64,000 nt of DNA from Mycobacterium sp. SMC-8 (GTDB lineage Bacteria; Actinomycetota; Actinomycetes; Mycobacteriales; Mycobacteriaceae). Below are positions 54,627-63,854 of the stretch, in pieces. The position numbers and the translations under genes were made by a program. Each line of letters starts with the position of its first letter. Position 1 is the first letter of the stretch. The notes beneath the pieces are model-generated. The model was not told where the DNA came from. It saw only the letters and a program-made list of their open reading frames with translations, and did not search any database. The stretch is from the NCBI RefSeq assembly GCF_025263565.1, contig NZ_CP079865.1:2480001-2544000 (forward strand), given 5' to 3'.

Positions 54627-55580
54627 GTGGAGTTCATCAGCGCCCACCAGCACATGCGTGTGGGCGCTGATGGTCTCAAGTGGGGTGTCGAGTCGATGTG
54701 CGCCGTGCTCTCGGAGTTCGGCGTCGTGATCGCCCCGTCGACGTATTACGCCCACCGCGCCCGCCGTGGCCCCTCGAAGGCGGACTGGACTGATGCGCAG
54801 GTGATCGACGCCATCTGGCGGCTGCGCCGATCCAACAAGCTGTTCGCGGTTCTGGGTGCCCGTAAGACGTGGATTGTGTTGCGTACCAACGGACTCGATG
54901 TCTCACGGTGTGTTGTGGAGCGGGTCATGCGGGAGATGGGTTGGCGGGGTGCGTGCAAGCGCCGCCGGGTGCGCACCACCATTGCTGATCCGGCAGCAAC
55001 GCGAGCTCCGGATCGGGTCGCGCGGCATTTCGTCGCCGGCGCGCCGGACCGTTTGTGGGTGGCCGATTTCACGTACTGCCGGACCCGTGCCGGCTGGGCC
55101 TACACAGCGTTCGTGACCGACGTCTACGCCCGCAAGATCGTAGGCTGGAAGGTGGCCACCGAGATGACCCAGAAGCTGGTGACCGATGCGATCAACCACG
55201 CCATAGATACCAGGAAGCGTTCTGGTGCAACATTTTTGGATGATCTGATCCATCACAGCGATGCGGGCTCTCAATATACGGCGGTAGCGTTCACTGAACA
55301 CTTGGCCGCTGAAGGGATCCTGCCCTCAGTCGGATCGGTGGGCGATAGCTTCGACAACGCCTTGGCCGAATCGGTGAACAGCAGCTACAAGACCGAACTC
55401 ATCGACCACCAGCCGCCGTATCCCGGTGCCGCCGACCTCTCGCTGGCAACCGCCGAATGGGTGGCTTTCTACAACCGGCAGCGACCGAATGGCTACTGCC
55501 AGGACCTGACTCCGGACCGGGCCGAAGCCCTCTATTACCATCGCCAACGGCACCCTCATACCGAGGAGGCACTCAGATAA
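54627..55580 (+). CDS. IS6110-like OrfB (copy B)
   Basis: The catalytic subunit is identical in sequence to copy A at 37916-38869, with all three acids of the DDE site. It is made as an OrfAB fusion by -1 frameshift. The open frame extends upstream to 54453 through the OrfA overlap. Confidence 0.93.
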   Translation: MEFISAHQHMRVGADGLKWGVESMCAVLSEFGVVIAPSTYYAHRARRGPSKADWTDAQVIDAIWRLRRSNKLFAVLGARKTWIVLRTNGLDVSRCVVERVMREMGWRGACKRRRVRTTIADPAATRAPDRVARHFVAGAPDRLWVADFTYCRTRAGWAYTAFVTDVYARKIVGWKVATEMTQKLVTDAINHAIDTRKRSGATFLDDLIHHSDAGSQYTAVAFTEHLAAEGILPSVGSVGDSFDNALAESVNSSYKTELIDHQPPYPGAADLSLATAEWVAFYNRQRPNGYCQDLTPDRAEALYYHRQRHPHTEEALR

Positions 55581-55622
55581 GAGAACCTCCCGACATGCCG
55601 GGGTGGATCAGAACGCGCTGAA

Positions 55623-56654
55623 TTGGAGGGCTGGGTTCGGCGGCGCAACAGTGCTGCTGGGTTGGCCCTTCGGGCCCGCATCGTGTTGGCGTGTGCTGAT
55701 GGCGGCGGCAACGCCGAAGTTGCTGATCGGCTTGAACTGCATCGGGGCACGATCCGCAAGTGGCGCAACCGCTTCGCTGAGAAGCGTTGTGATGGACTGC
55801 TTGACGAGCCGCGACCGGGCCGTCCTCGTGTCGTGGGTGACGGGCAGATCGAAGCGTTGATCACCGCGACGTTGGAGACCTCCCCGCCGGATGCCACTCA
55901 CTGGTCGACGCGGTCGATGGCCGAGCATCTGGGTCTGTCGCAATCGATGGTGTCCCGGGTGTGGCGAGCGTTCGGATTGGCGCCACACAAACAGGATTCG
56001 TGGAAATTATCGAGGGATCCATTGTTCGTGGCGAAGGTCCGCGACATCGTGGGTCTGTACCTGGATCCGCCGGAGCGGGCCATGGTGCTCTGTGTCGATG
56101 AGAAGACCCAAATCCAGGCGCTCAATCGCACTGCGCCGGTGTTCCCGATGCTGCCGGGCACCCCGGCGCGGGCCACCCATGACTACGTCCGCCACGGCAC
56201 GTCCAGTCTGTATGCCGCTCTGGATCTGGCCACCGGCACGGTGATCGGATCGTTGCACGCACGGCACCGTTCCCAGGAGTTCCTGGCGTTCTTGAAGAAG
56301 ATCGATGCCGCAGTGCCCGCCGATCTGGACTGCCACGTCGTGCTCGACAACGCCTCCACACACAAGACGCCGGCGGTCAAGCGTTGGCTCATCGCCCATC
56401 CGCGCTTCGTCCTGCACTTCACCCCGACCAGCTCGTCGTGGCTTAATCTCGTCGAACGCTGGTTCGCCGAACTCACCACCAAAAAACTGCGCCGCGGCAC
56501 CCACACCTCAGTACGCCAACTCAACGCCGACATTCGCGCATGGATCGACACCTGGAACGACAACCCACGGCCCTACGTTTGGACCAAGACCGCCGACCAA
56601 ATCCTCGAATCCGTCGCCAACTACTGCCGCCGAATTAATGACTCAGGACACTAG
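55623..56654 (+). pseudogene. IS630 transposase, 3' part (split by IS6110-like copy B)
   Basis: Residues matching copy A from ELEGWVRRRN onward continue to the TAG that spans the right target TA. The first codons (MPSPHAVEIVLTEDE) lie at 54202-54246 on the other side of the IS6110-like element. The HTH and DDE parts are intact, and an internal GTG could in principle restart translation, but the N-terminal segment would be missing. Confidence 0.85.
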
Positions 56655-56735
56655 GCGCCGACGACTGTTTTGCCAAGTTCGTGAGCTCGCTGTTCGGTGT
56701 CGACGGCACCACGGTGTATCGGAAGTAGGTCGGGG

Positions 56736-57623
56736 ATGGGCTTCTGTGTGTTCTGCGGTGGCGAGCTCACCGACACGATGCGGTGCACCGCGTGCGGAGC
56801 GGTCAACGTGGGCGGCACCTGGCACGAGTCGGCTTACGTCGTGTCCGGCGGAGCGGGTGTGGGTGCCGGTTGGCACCCGGATCCGACCGGTCGGCACGAG
56901 GGCCGCTACTTCGTCGGTGGACAGCCCACCGATCTGATCCGCGACGGCGGCGTCGAGGCGTTGGACCCGATGGGAAAGCATCGGCTCGAAATGTCTAGCG
57001 CTGGACCAATGTCGACACCGGTCGAAGCTCGAACGGGACGGCGGTGGTGGATCGTCGCCGCGGCGGTCCTGGCTCTGCTGGTGCTGGTCGGCGCCGGGGT
57101 GGGAACGTATGCCTACCTCCACCGCGACCGGACGACAGTGGACGAACGCTACCTGGTGGCGCTCAAGCAGTCCGGGTTCTCGGGCGAGTTCAATTCCGAC
57201 GCCAACGCTGTCGCGCACGGCAAGCAGGTGTGCAGGACCCTCGAGGACGGCGGCCCGCAGCAGGGGATGCCGGCCGACGAGGTTGCGGTGCAGTACTTCT
57301 GCCCACAGTTCGTCGACGGCTTCCACGTGCTGCAGACCGCGACGATCTCGGGCAGCTTCACGCTCAACGACGACGACCCCAACCCGTACTTCCCGGCGAT
57401 TGAAGTCGACGGCTCGTCGTGCGTCGGAGCGGGCGGGTATTCCGACGTCAATCCCGGAACCCCGGTGACGGTGAAGAACGGCAAGGGCGAGATCCTCACG
57501 ACCACGTACCTGGAGGAGGGCAAGGGCGGACGGTTCCGATGCACCTTCGGCTTCACCTTCGACGTGACTGAAGGCCAGGAGCGCTACGTCGTGGCGGTGG
57601 GTGTTGACCGTCCCTCTGTGTGA
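56736..57623 (+). pseudogene. Zinc-ribbon/DUF2510 membrane protein, C-terminus cut by the 1043-bp element (native 311 aa, stop at 58722)
   Basis: From ATG 56736 (after GTAGGTCGGGG): an N-terminal zinc ribbon (CVFCGGELTDTMRCTACG), a DUF2510-like segment (AGWHPDPTGRHEGRYFVGG), one membrane helix (about residues 95-118) and an extracytoplasmic DUF732-like part with GKQVCRTLEDG and EVAVQYFCPQF. Joining 56736-57601 to 58653-58722 gives 936 nt, 311 codons plus stop, and replaces the foreign tail VDRPSV with KRGELSYSFDELQAGGVALV and two more residues. It was the second gene of an operon with the upstream zinc-ribbon protein, 7 bp apart. The exported domain may have been only slightly affected. Confidence 0.85.
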
Positions 57624-58644
57624 CGACCACGGCGGGGGTGATCGTCATTGAAGTTGTCGAAATCCCGGGTCGGGGACGGCGGTCGTCTGCATCATCAGCG
57701 TGCCCACGAACGGACCCCGCGCTGGTCTGCTCGCGCAGAGTCCATTTCGGCTCCGGCGCGATGCCGAATCCCGAGATCGTCACAATCGGTGACGGCGGAC
57801 GCGTCGATTCTGCGGTCGCCCAACACGAACTGACCCCTATCCCGGTTCCCGGGTGATAGGTAAGGCTGGTGGATCATGGACTGGCTCTGCGGTGATCGTC
57901 GCGCGCACCGGCGAACTGGCCGAGAAACTGCTCGCCGCCGGCGAACTCCGCTGCCCGCGGTGCCGCGACGGCCAGCTGACTTCTTGGGGCTACGGCAGGC
58001 GGCGCTCCGTGCGCGATCACGACGGGACCACGATCACGGTGCGCCCCCGCCGCACGCGATGCCGGTCCTGCTCGTCAACGCATATCGTGATGCCCGCCGC
58101 TCTGCAGCCACGCCATGCCGACACCACCGCAGTGATTGGAACAGCATTGCTGCACAAAGCAAATGGACTCGGACACCGGCGTATCGCGGCGACCATGGGG
58201 CGGCCGGTGTCCACCGTGCGCCGCTGGCTTCGCCGACTACCGCCAGAGCACCTGGACCGTCTCGCACGCGACGGGACCGAGCAGCTGCTCGCCCTGGACC
58301 CCGACACGTTCACCGCGCTGCGCTACCGAGGGAACATGTTGCACCACGCGCTGTCGCTGTTGTCGGCAGCGGCCTACTGGGACCGCCGCCGCTACGCCCT
58401 CGGTGAGCCGCCGTGGACCCTGATCGGGATGTACACCCGCGGCCGCCTTCTGGCGCCACCCGGCTGACCCTCCGACGTCCCCGCGCTGCCGCCGGGGGCG
58501 TCATCACCATGCCTGCCGACAGTCGTCACCATGACGACCACCGCGTCGCCGCGACGATTACCCCGTCACAATGCAGACCGACCCCCGAAATCACGTCTGC
58601 ATCCACAGTGACGCCATCGTCTGCATCCTGAGCGACGGCCAACA
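57602..58644 (+). mobile_element. 1043-bp mobile element, copy B
   Basis: Same sequence and ends as copy A (43826-44868). The flanks carry an 8-bp duplication GCGGTGGG (57594-57601 and 58645-58652), against 7 bp at copy A. Removing it restores the C-terminus of the DUF2510-type gene. Same orientation as copy A. Confidence 0.9.
57853..58467 (+). CDS. Zinc-ribbon/HTH protein of the 1043-bp element (copy B)
   Basis: The product is identical to that of copy A (44077-44691): zinc ribbon, HTH and helical tail, with no recombinase motif. Conservation of the frame in both copies argues that the protein matters for the element. Confidence 0.75.
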   Translation: MIGKAGGSWTGSAVIVARTGELAEKLLAAGELRCPRCRDGQLTSWGYGRRRSVRDHDGTTITVRPRRTRCRSCSSTHIVMPAALQPRHADTTAVIGTALLHKANGLGHRRIAATMGRPVSTVRRWLRRLPPEHLDRLARDGTEQLLALDPDTFTALRYRGNMLHHALSLLSAAAYWDRRRYALGEPPWTLIGMYTRGRLLAPPG

Positions 58645-58749
58645 GCGGTGGGGAAGCGGGGCGAGTTGAGCTACTCGTTCGACGAACTTCAGGCCGGAGG
58701 CGTGGCGCTGGTCCTGGGATGAGATGCCTGCCGCGCCGATCGGTGCCGC

Positions 58750-59817
58750 CTACGCCCACCACGTCGGAAAGCTGACGTCCAAGCGCTCCCGCTGCTTGTA
58801 TCCCGCCCACGTCGGCACGCCCGGAGGCTGGCCGCGGTAGATGCCTCGAGCGGCGGCGATGACGCGCTGGTGCTGGGTCGGCCACTGCAACGTGGTAGCG
58901 ATGTCCTCCAGAACCTCCTGGTCGCGCTGCAGTACGCGGTCGACCAAGCGGACCGCGGGAAGGGCTCCGCTCTTGTCGCCGTTGCATCGCGCGCACGACA
59001 ACACCAGATTCGACAGTCCATCAATACCCACAAGGGACCACGGCAGGACGTGGTCGATGGGGTTGTTCGCGGGCAAATGGGTGTGGCAGTAGAAGCAGTG
59101 CGGTCCGAATGCCTCCTTGAACGGTTCACGCACCGCCGCCAGGGCAGTCCGTTCGCGCCCGAACAGGTGACCGGCGACGTCGGGGACCTCCGCGTCGAGA
59201 AACCTGTTCATCCGGCGCACGTCCTCGACCCACATGATCTCCAGGGCCGGCTTCAACAGGCCGGCCAGGCGTGCCAGTCCGGCCGCGACCCCGGGCCGGA
59301 GTTCGATCGCGTCACCGTGCGCGCGCAGCGTTGAGCGTGACACATGGTCATGCAGAAAACCGTCGTCGTAGAGGAACGGGTCGCTGCCCGTCGCGCCGGG
59401 CAGCCTTTGCAAGCGGTGCAACGGCTGTTGCGCGAGGCACAGCACGATCTCGTCGATTGCCTTCTGGTAGGCGACCGGTGCCCGCAGTTGCGCGATCTCC
59501 ACCGAGCCGGCCTGGCCGGAGGCGGTGCGGAACTCGTTGGTGGCGATCAGTATCCGTGCGCGCGGTTGTGTCGACTGCCGCAGCTCATGCCCGTCGAACG
59601 GTCGTACTTGCCGCCAGTAGGTCTCCAACACCCGGTGCGCCAGCGCGGGAATCGGCACCCGAAGTGTGTCGTCAGGGTTCTCGGGCAGGTTCTCGATGCA
59701 GTGCTCGATGAGGGCCATCAGCGTCGCCAGCTTGTACGTCGCCGTCCGCAGGCCGGTCTCAAGAATCGCGACCACCCGCTGGCCGAGCATCAGCGGGTCC
59801 ACCGCCTCAGAGGTCAC
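58750..59817 (-). CDS. HNH endonuclease-domain protein
   Basis: A 355-residue protein starting at GTG 59817. The C-terminal third holds a clear HNH nuclease with zinc knuckles: HCFYCHTHLPANNPIDHVLP, then WSLVGIDGLSNLVLSCARCN and GDKSG. The first 220 residues are helical (LATLMALIEHCIENLP, PIPALAHRVLETYWRQVRPF) and may recognise a target or partner. No helicase or methyltransferase is adjacent in the same operon. It is convergent with the restored DUF2510-type gene (28 bp). A standalone restriction-like or defence nuclease is possible; the target is unknown. Confidence 0.85.
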   Translation of the reverse strand: MTSEAVDPLMLGQRVVAILETGLRTATYKLATLMALIEHCIENLPENPDDTLRVPIPALAHRVLETYWRQVRPFDGHELRQSTQPRARILIATNEFRTASGQAGSVEIAQLRAPVAYQKAIDEIVLCLAQQPLHRLQRLPGATGSDPFLYDDGFLHDHVSRSTLRAHGDAIELRPGVAAGLARLAGLLKPALEIMWVEDVRRMNRFLDAEVPDVAGHLFGRERTALAAVREPFKEAFGPHCFYCHTHLPANNPIDHVLPWSLVGIDGLSNLVLSCARCNGDKSGALPAVRLVDRVLQRDQEVLEDIATTLQWPTQHQRVIAAARGIYRGQPPGVPTWAGYKQRERLDVSFPTWWA

Positions 59818-59906
59818 CGACGGACCTCGCTATCGCCCCGGCCAGGTACACCTGCACCAACGCATTATGACGAGGATGGGGCACAAGATGGGCAAACTCG
59901 ACGTTC

Positions 59907-60192
59907 GGTGACCTGGTCGTCGACGACGACAACCTGCTCGCGGAGCGCCGTTACCAACCTGTCGTCACCCTGGCCAACCTGACCACGAGCCAATTGGTAC
60001 GGCCGCGGGACTACAGGCGCCCTTCACGGGCTGGACCCCGACGAACACTCCGTCGCCGACGCGGTCCGCGTCTCGATGTCGATACCGTTCCTGGTCCGGC
60101 CGGTCACGCTGAAAGGCGCTCGCGGCCAACGCTGCACGCTGGTCGACGGGGGAGTGCTGTCGAACTTGCCGATCGCGGCTACGCCTTGGTGA
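59907..60192 (+). pseudogene. Patatin-like phospholipase remnant
   Basis: The first part (59907 onward) reads GDLVVDDDNLLAERRYQPVV ... LANLTTSQLVRPRDY. After a +1 frame change near 60010-60028 it continues GLDPDEHSVADAVRVSMSIP and CTLVDGGVLSNLPIA, the DGG-containing active-site segment of patatin-like lipases. The N-terminal GxSxG half and the C-terminus are absent. The end overlaps the tail of the minus-strand gene at 60179. Confidence 0.75.
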
Positions 60193-61177
60193 TCGCGTCG
60201 AGCCGCTTGAGAATGTGCGAGTGCCGCTTGTCGTCGATCTTCAAATACAGTCCGAGAGAACCCATGTCGACCGGGCCGGTGGTGTGCTTGAGCACCCTCG
60301 GAAGCGCCTCGATGATGTCGACGAAGTCCGCGATGAACTCCCGATAGCTCGCCAACGGATCGTCAAGCATGCGCGCGCAATCGGCGACGATGTCGACGTG
60401 CTCGGATCGCACCGGCAGCGCCCGGCAGCGTTCCGAGAGCTCCAGGAACCGTTCCAGGTAGTCCATCGTGCGATGCGCAATGTGCTTGATCGCCTCCGGA
60501 TCAGCCTCCTCATCACCCTTGCCCGTGAACGCCGCCATGAACGCCGGCGCCGACATGAACCCGTGCAACTGTTCGGCGGTCCTGATCATCTCGTCGATGA
60601 GACCCACCACCGTGGACGCCAAATGCCCCGGCGACAGCCGGACACCCGAACTGGGCGACGTGAAGCCGAGTTCGCTGTCCCGCAACCGTGACTGCAGCGG
60701 CGCCGCCCGCTGCACCAGGACCGATACGAACAACGCCTGCTCCCAAGCCTTCGGTTTGTCCCGCGCCAGCGCATCCAGCTCGGCCGGTGTGGTAGCCAAC
60801 CGCGCGACCGACGAATCATCCTGCGCCGGTTCAGCTTCAGCATCGACGTCCGGGTCGTCGGTGACCTTGCGCATGGCCTGGGCGCCGTCCTCCCCGTAGA
60901 TGGCCCGCTTGTCGCCGATCAGCGTCCACCGCTTCTGCCGCTCGGCGCGGCGAGTCATCTCGAACTCCCGCTCGGCCGCCTCGTCCGCCTCCAGCCGGCG
61001 TTCCTTTTCGGCCTTCTGCGCGAGCCAATAGATCCCGGCGAACACACCCACGAGCGCCGCGCCGCCGACGAACCACCAGATGTACTTGATGACGAACCCG
61101 ACCGCGAGGAGCAGCAGCAGGATGGCGCAGAACACCGAGCCGTCGCTCGGCTGCGAATAGCGCCCCTTCGATGCCAT
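60179..61177 (-). CDS. Membrane-anchored coiled-coil protein of unknown function
   Basis: A 332-residue protein with two membrane helices near the N-terminus (about residues 14-33 and 34-55), a charged coiled coil (AEKERRLEADEAAEREFEMT and following), and a helical cytoplasmic domain (about 120-332). GGGGAGGAGACGGAG lies just before the ATG at 61177; an upstream extension to 61261 lacks this. No known domain was recognised. The 3' end overlaps a patatin remnant on the other strand. Confidence 0.78.
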   Translation of the reverse strand: MASKGRYSQPSDGSVFCAILLLLLAVGFVIKYIWWFVGGAALVGVFAGIYWLAQKAEKERRLEADEAAEREFEMTRRAERQKRWTLIGDKRAIYGEDGAQAMRKVTDDPDVDAEAEPAQDDSSVARLATTPAELDALARDKPKAWEQALFVSVLVQRAAPLQSRLRDSELGFTSPSSGVRLSPGHLASTVVGLIDEMIRTAEQLHGFMSAPAFMAAFTGKGDEEADPEAIKHIAHRTMDYLERFLELSERCRALPVRSEHVDIVADCARMLDDPLASYREFIADFVDIIEALPRVLKHTTGPVDMGSLGLYLKIDDKRHSHILKRLDAITKA

Positions 61178-61413
61178 CTCCGTCTCCTCCCCAGGCCGGA
61201 TCGTGGAGTCATCACGATAGAAGCGGGGTCTGACATCTGCGGTTCCGCACGACGGCAGCAAACGACAGCAAGCCGCGAACGGTGCCCCGGAAAGCGCCTG
61301 TCGCCCGGTCGCGCCAAGGCACCGCCCAATTCGAATCGCTAGGCTGGCGGCAGTGCGCTGCGTGCCGACGTGTGCGAGAGCAGCGCGAGCGATGGGTTAA
61401 GGATCGAAAAGCT

Positions 61414-63144
61414 ATGCGGGCCGACAGAGCGCAACCACAGGTCATCGCCGCGACCGCACCCGTCGAACCCCCAAGGCCCCGCCGTCGACAGCTACTGCTG
61501 ACCCTCATCGTCGCCCCGTTCGCGCTGCTGGCCGCCGCATACCTCGGCGATCTGCTGTACAGCAAAGACCGGGTGGTCCGAGGGACCACCGCTGCAAGGG
61601 TGCCCATCGGTGGTATGACGCTGACCGACGCCGAGGAGCAACTGCGTGCCGCAGTCTCCCCACGCACCACCCGACCGGTCCCCGTCACCGCCGGACCCGA
61701 GCGCCGCGAGATTGACCCGACGGCGGCCGGCCTGTCCGTCGACTGGCGCGCCACCGTCGACCAGGCCGGCGCGCAGCCGCTGAACCCGATCACCCGGCTG
61801 TCGTCGTTCTTCACCACCCGGGAGATCGGCGTCGTCTCCACCGCCGATGACGCGGCGCTCACCGCCGCGATCGACGGACTGGCCGCCCGCGTCGCCCAGG
61901 ATCCAGTTGAGGGCACGGTGCGGTTCGCGGCCCGCGAGCCCGTCGGCGTCAACCCGGAGGCCGGCCGCCGTCTCGACGTGGACGCTGCCACCGAAGTGCT
62001 CAAGCGTGACTGGGCCACCGGCAGCACCGTCGACCTGCCGATGGTCGAATTGGAGCCCCGCACAACAGCGTCGGACGTCGAGGCCGCCGTCGCCGACATC
62101 GCAGCGCCCGCGGTGTCCGGGCCGCTGGTCATCACCGGCGAGGACGACGCCCGCGCCGTCATCTCCGAGAACGTCATCGCCACGGCCCTGACCTTCGACG
62201 TCGACGACGGCGACATCGTGGCCACCGTCGACCAGAACGTCATCGCCGACGCGGCGCGGCCCCAGCTAGCCGCCTCGGAGGTCCCGCGGCGCGACGCGAC
62301 CATCGACTTCACCGCGTCCCCGCCGGCGAAGGTGCCGTCGCAGGATGGCCGTCGCATCGACTACGACGACACCCTCGCCGACCTGATGGACGTGTTGACC
62401 GACACCACCGACCGCGAGGTCGCGGCCGTCTATGTGGACGAGCCGGCGACGTTCACCACCGCCGACCTCGACGCGCTCGGCCCCGTCGAGGTCATCGGCG
62501 AATTCCAGACGTCCGGGTTCTCCGGTGACTCCGGCGTGAACATCAAACGCGCCGCGGGCGCCATCGACGGCATCGTCGTCGCCCCCGGGGAGACGTTCAG
62601 CCTCAACGGCGCCACCAACCCGCGCACTGCCGCCAACGGTTACGTCGAGGCCGGCATCATCCTGAACGGCAGACCGGACAGCGGCGTCGGCGGCGGCGTG
62701 TCCCAGGTGGCCACCACGCTGTTCAACGCCGCGTACTTCGCGGGCATGGAACTCGTCGAGCATCAGGAGCACAGCTACTACATCAGCCGCTATCCGGCGG
62801 GCCGGGAGGCCACCGTGTTCGGCGACGCCATCGACGTCAAGTTCCGCAACGACGGACCGACGCCGGTGCAGATCCAGACCACGTGGACGTCGTCGGCGAT
62901 CACCGTCCAGTTGGTGGGGATCAAACGCTACGAGGTGACGTCGGCGCAGAGTCCGCGCTCGGCGCCGACGAGCCCGAGGACGATCACGATCCCGGCAGGG
63001 GAGTCGTGCAGCGCCAGCAGCGGCGCACCGGGATTCACCATCACCGACACCCGCACCCTGCGTGACATCGTCACCGGAGATACCCGCCGAGAATCCCACA
63101 CCGTGCGCTATGACCCGATCCCCAAGGTGGTGTGCGGGGCCTGA
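61414..63144 (+). CDS. VanW-family protein with peptidoglycan-binding-like domains
   Basis: A 576-residue envelope protein: a cytoplasmic start, one membrane helix (about residues 25-45), two PG_binding_4-like repeats (roughly 60-190 and 200-340), then the VanW domain: GEFQTSGFSGDSGVNIKRAA, FSLNGATNPRTAANGYVEAG, GVGGGVSQVATTLFNAAYFA and SYYISRYPAGREATV. VanW proteins occur in cell-wall loci, but their activity is unknown. The ATG at 61414 has AAGGAT upstream; the longer frame from 61282 overlaps intergenic sequence. The 3' end overlaps the convergent RNase H-like gene by 37 bp. Confidence 0.88.
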   Translation: MRADRAQPQVIAATAPVEPPRPRRRQLLLTLIVAPFALLAAAYLGDLLYSKDRVVRGTTAARVPIGGMTLTDAEEQLRAAVSPRTTRPVPVTAGPERREIDPTAAGLSVDWRATVDQAGAQPLNPITRLSSFFTTREIGVVSTADDAALTAAIDGLAARVAQDPVEGTVRFAAREPVGVNPEAGRRLDVDAATEVLKRDWATGSTVDLPMVELEPRTTASDVEAAVADIAAPAVSGPLVITGEDDARAVISENVIATALTFDVDDGDIVATVDQNVIADAARPQLAASEVPRRDATIDFTASPPAKVPSQDGRRIDYDDTLADLMDVLTDTTDREVAAVYVDEPATFTTADLDALGPVEVIGEFQTSGFSGDSGVNIKRAAGAIDGIVVAPGETFSLNGATNPRTAANGYVEAGIILNGRPDSGVGGGVSQVATTLFNAAYFAGMELVEHQEHSYYISRYPAGREATVFGDAIDVKFRNDGPTPVQIQTTWTSSAITVQLVGIKRYEVTSAQSPRSAPTSPRTITIPAGESCSASSGAPGFTITDTRTLRDIVTGDTRRESHTVRYDPIPKVVCGA

Positions 63145-63773
63145 CCGCCGGTGAGCTGAGCGTCGCCGGTGCGTCGGCGGTTGAACTCGCGGGAATACGT
63201 GTCAGCCAAATCCTCGGCGCGGCAGCGGTACTCGTCACGATTGAGCGTGCCGTCGCGGAGTTTGAAGCGCGAGGCCAGCCGTGCCAGGCGGTGCGCACCT
63301 TCGTTGAGCGGCTCACCTGAATGGCCCTTGACCCAGTGCACCGTGATCTGATCCCGATGCTCGTAGATCGTGTGCCGAATGCGGACGAGTCCAGGTGTCT
63401 TGCCGCTTTCGCGATAGGCCGGATATCTCTTCGGCAGCACGTCGTGACCGTCCATCCACCGATTTACGAGCTCCACCGCGGCGGCATTGTCGCTGTAGAT
63501 CGTCATGTCGCGACCGCACAGTTTCCGCACGGCAGCGCCGATCGCGCGTACCTCGGCCACCAGCACCACCGCTGAGCCGTGCATCTTTGTCGAGTGCCGA
63601 ACAGCGTCCAGTCCGTACTCGCCAGACGATGCGAGCCAGGCGGAGCCGGCGATTATCCTCTTGCGCACCGAGCCGTCCGTCGCCACAAACAGAGGAGCCG
63701 CCGTCGGCGTGACGCCGGACGACATCTCGCCGTTCAGCATCGCCGGTACGTCCCCCGGTGGTTCAGGTGCCAT
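63108..63773 (-). CDS. RNase HI-like protein with altered fourth catalytic residue
   Basis: A 221-residue protein with an RNase H fold. The first three acids are present in FVATDGSVRKR (Asp), VLVAEVRAIGAAVRKL (Glu) and TIYSDNAAAVELVNRW (Asp), along with VHWVKGHSGEPLNEGAHRLAR. In E. coli RNase HI the last motif has Asp134 (NERCDELAR); here the matching position is His (NEGAHRLAR). Strong ribosome-binding site GGGGAGGAGACG before the ATG at 63773. RNase HI removes RNA from RNA/DNA hybrids. The His variant may have altered metal use or lowered activity. Confidence 0.83.
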   Translation of the reverse strand: MAPEPPGDVPAMLNGEMSSGVTPTAAPLFVATDGSVRKRIIAGSAWLASSGEYGLDAVRHSTKMHGSAVVLVAEVRAIGAAVRKLCGRDMTIYSDNAAAVELVNRWMDGHDVLPKRYPAYRESGKTPGLVRIRHTIYEHRDQITVHWVKGHSGEPLNEGAHRLARLASRFKLRDGTLNRDEYRCRAEDLADTYSREFNRRRTGDAQLTGGQAPHTTLGIGS

Positions 63774-63854
63774 CTGCGTCTCCTCCCCAAGACGTTGAGA
63801 TGGACGGTAATTGGGCGGTCCGACATGTCACTGCTCCCAGGTAGCGTCCGCGCC

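Larger units (their letters stand above)
54247..55610 (+). mobile_element. IS6110-like element, copy B
   Basis: 1364 bp, same ends and same encoded proteins as copy A (37536-38899), inserted in IS630 copy B with a 3-bp GAA duplication (54244-54246 and 55611-55613). Both copies are on the plus strand, 16.7 kb apart, so they are direct repeats. Confidence 0.95.
54159..56651 (+). mobile_element. IS630-family element, copy B, interrupted by IS6110-like copy B
   Basis: The same ends as copy A (54159 onward and 56651 inward), flanked by TA at 54157-54158 and 56652-56653. Without the nested IS6110-like element and its GAA duplication the length is 1126 bp, the same as copy A. The transposase is split about 15 codons after its start, so this copy cannot make its own enzyme. 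Confidence 0.93.
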
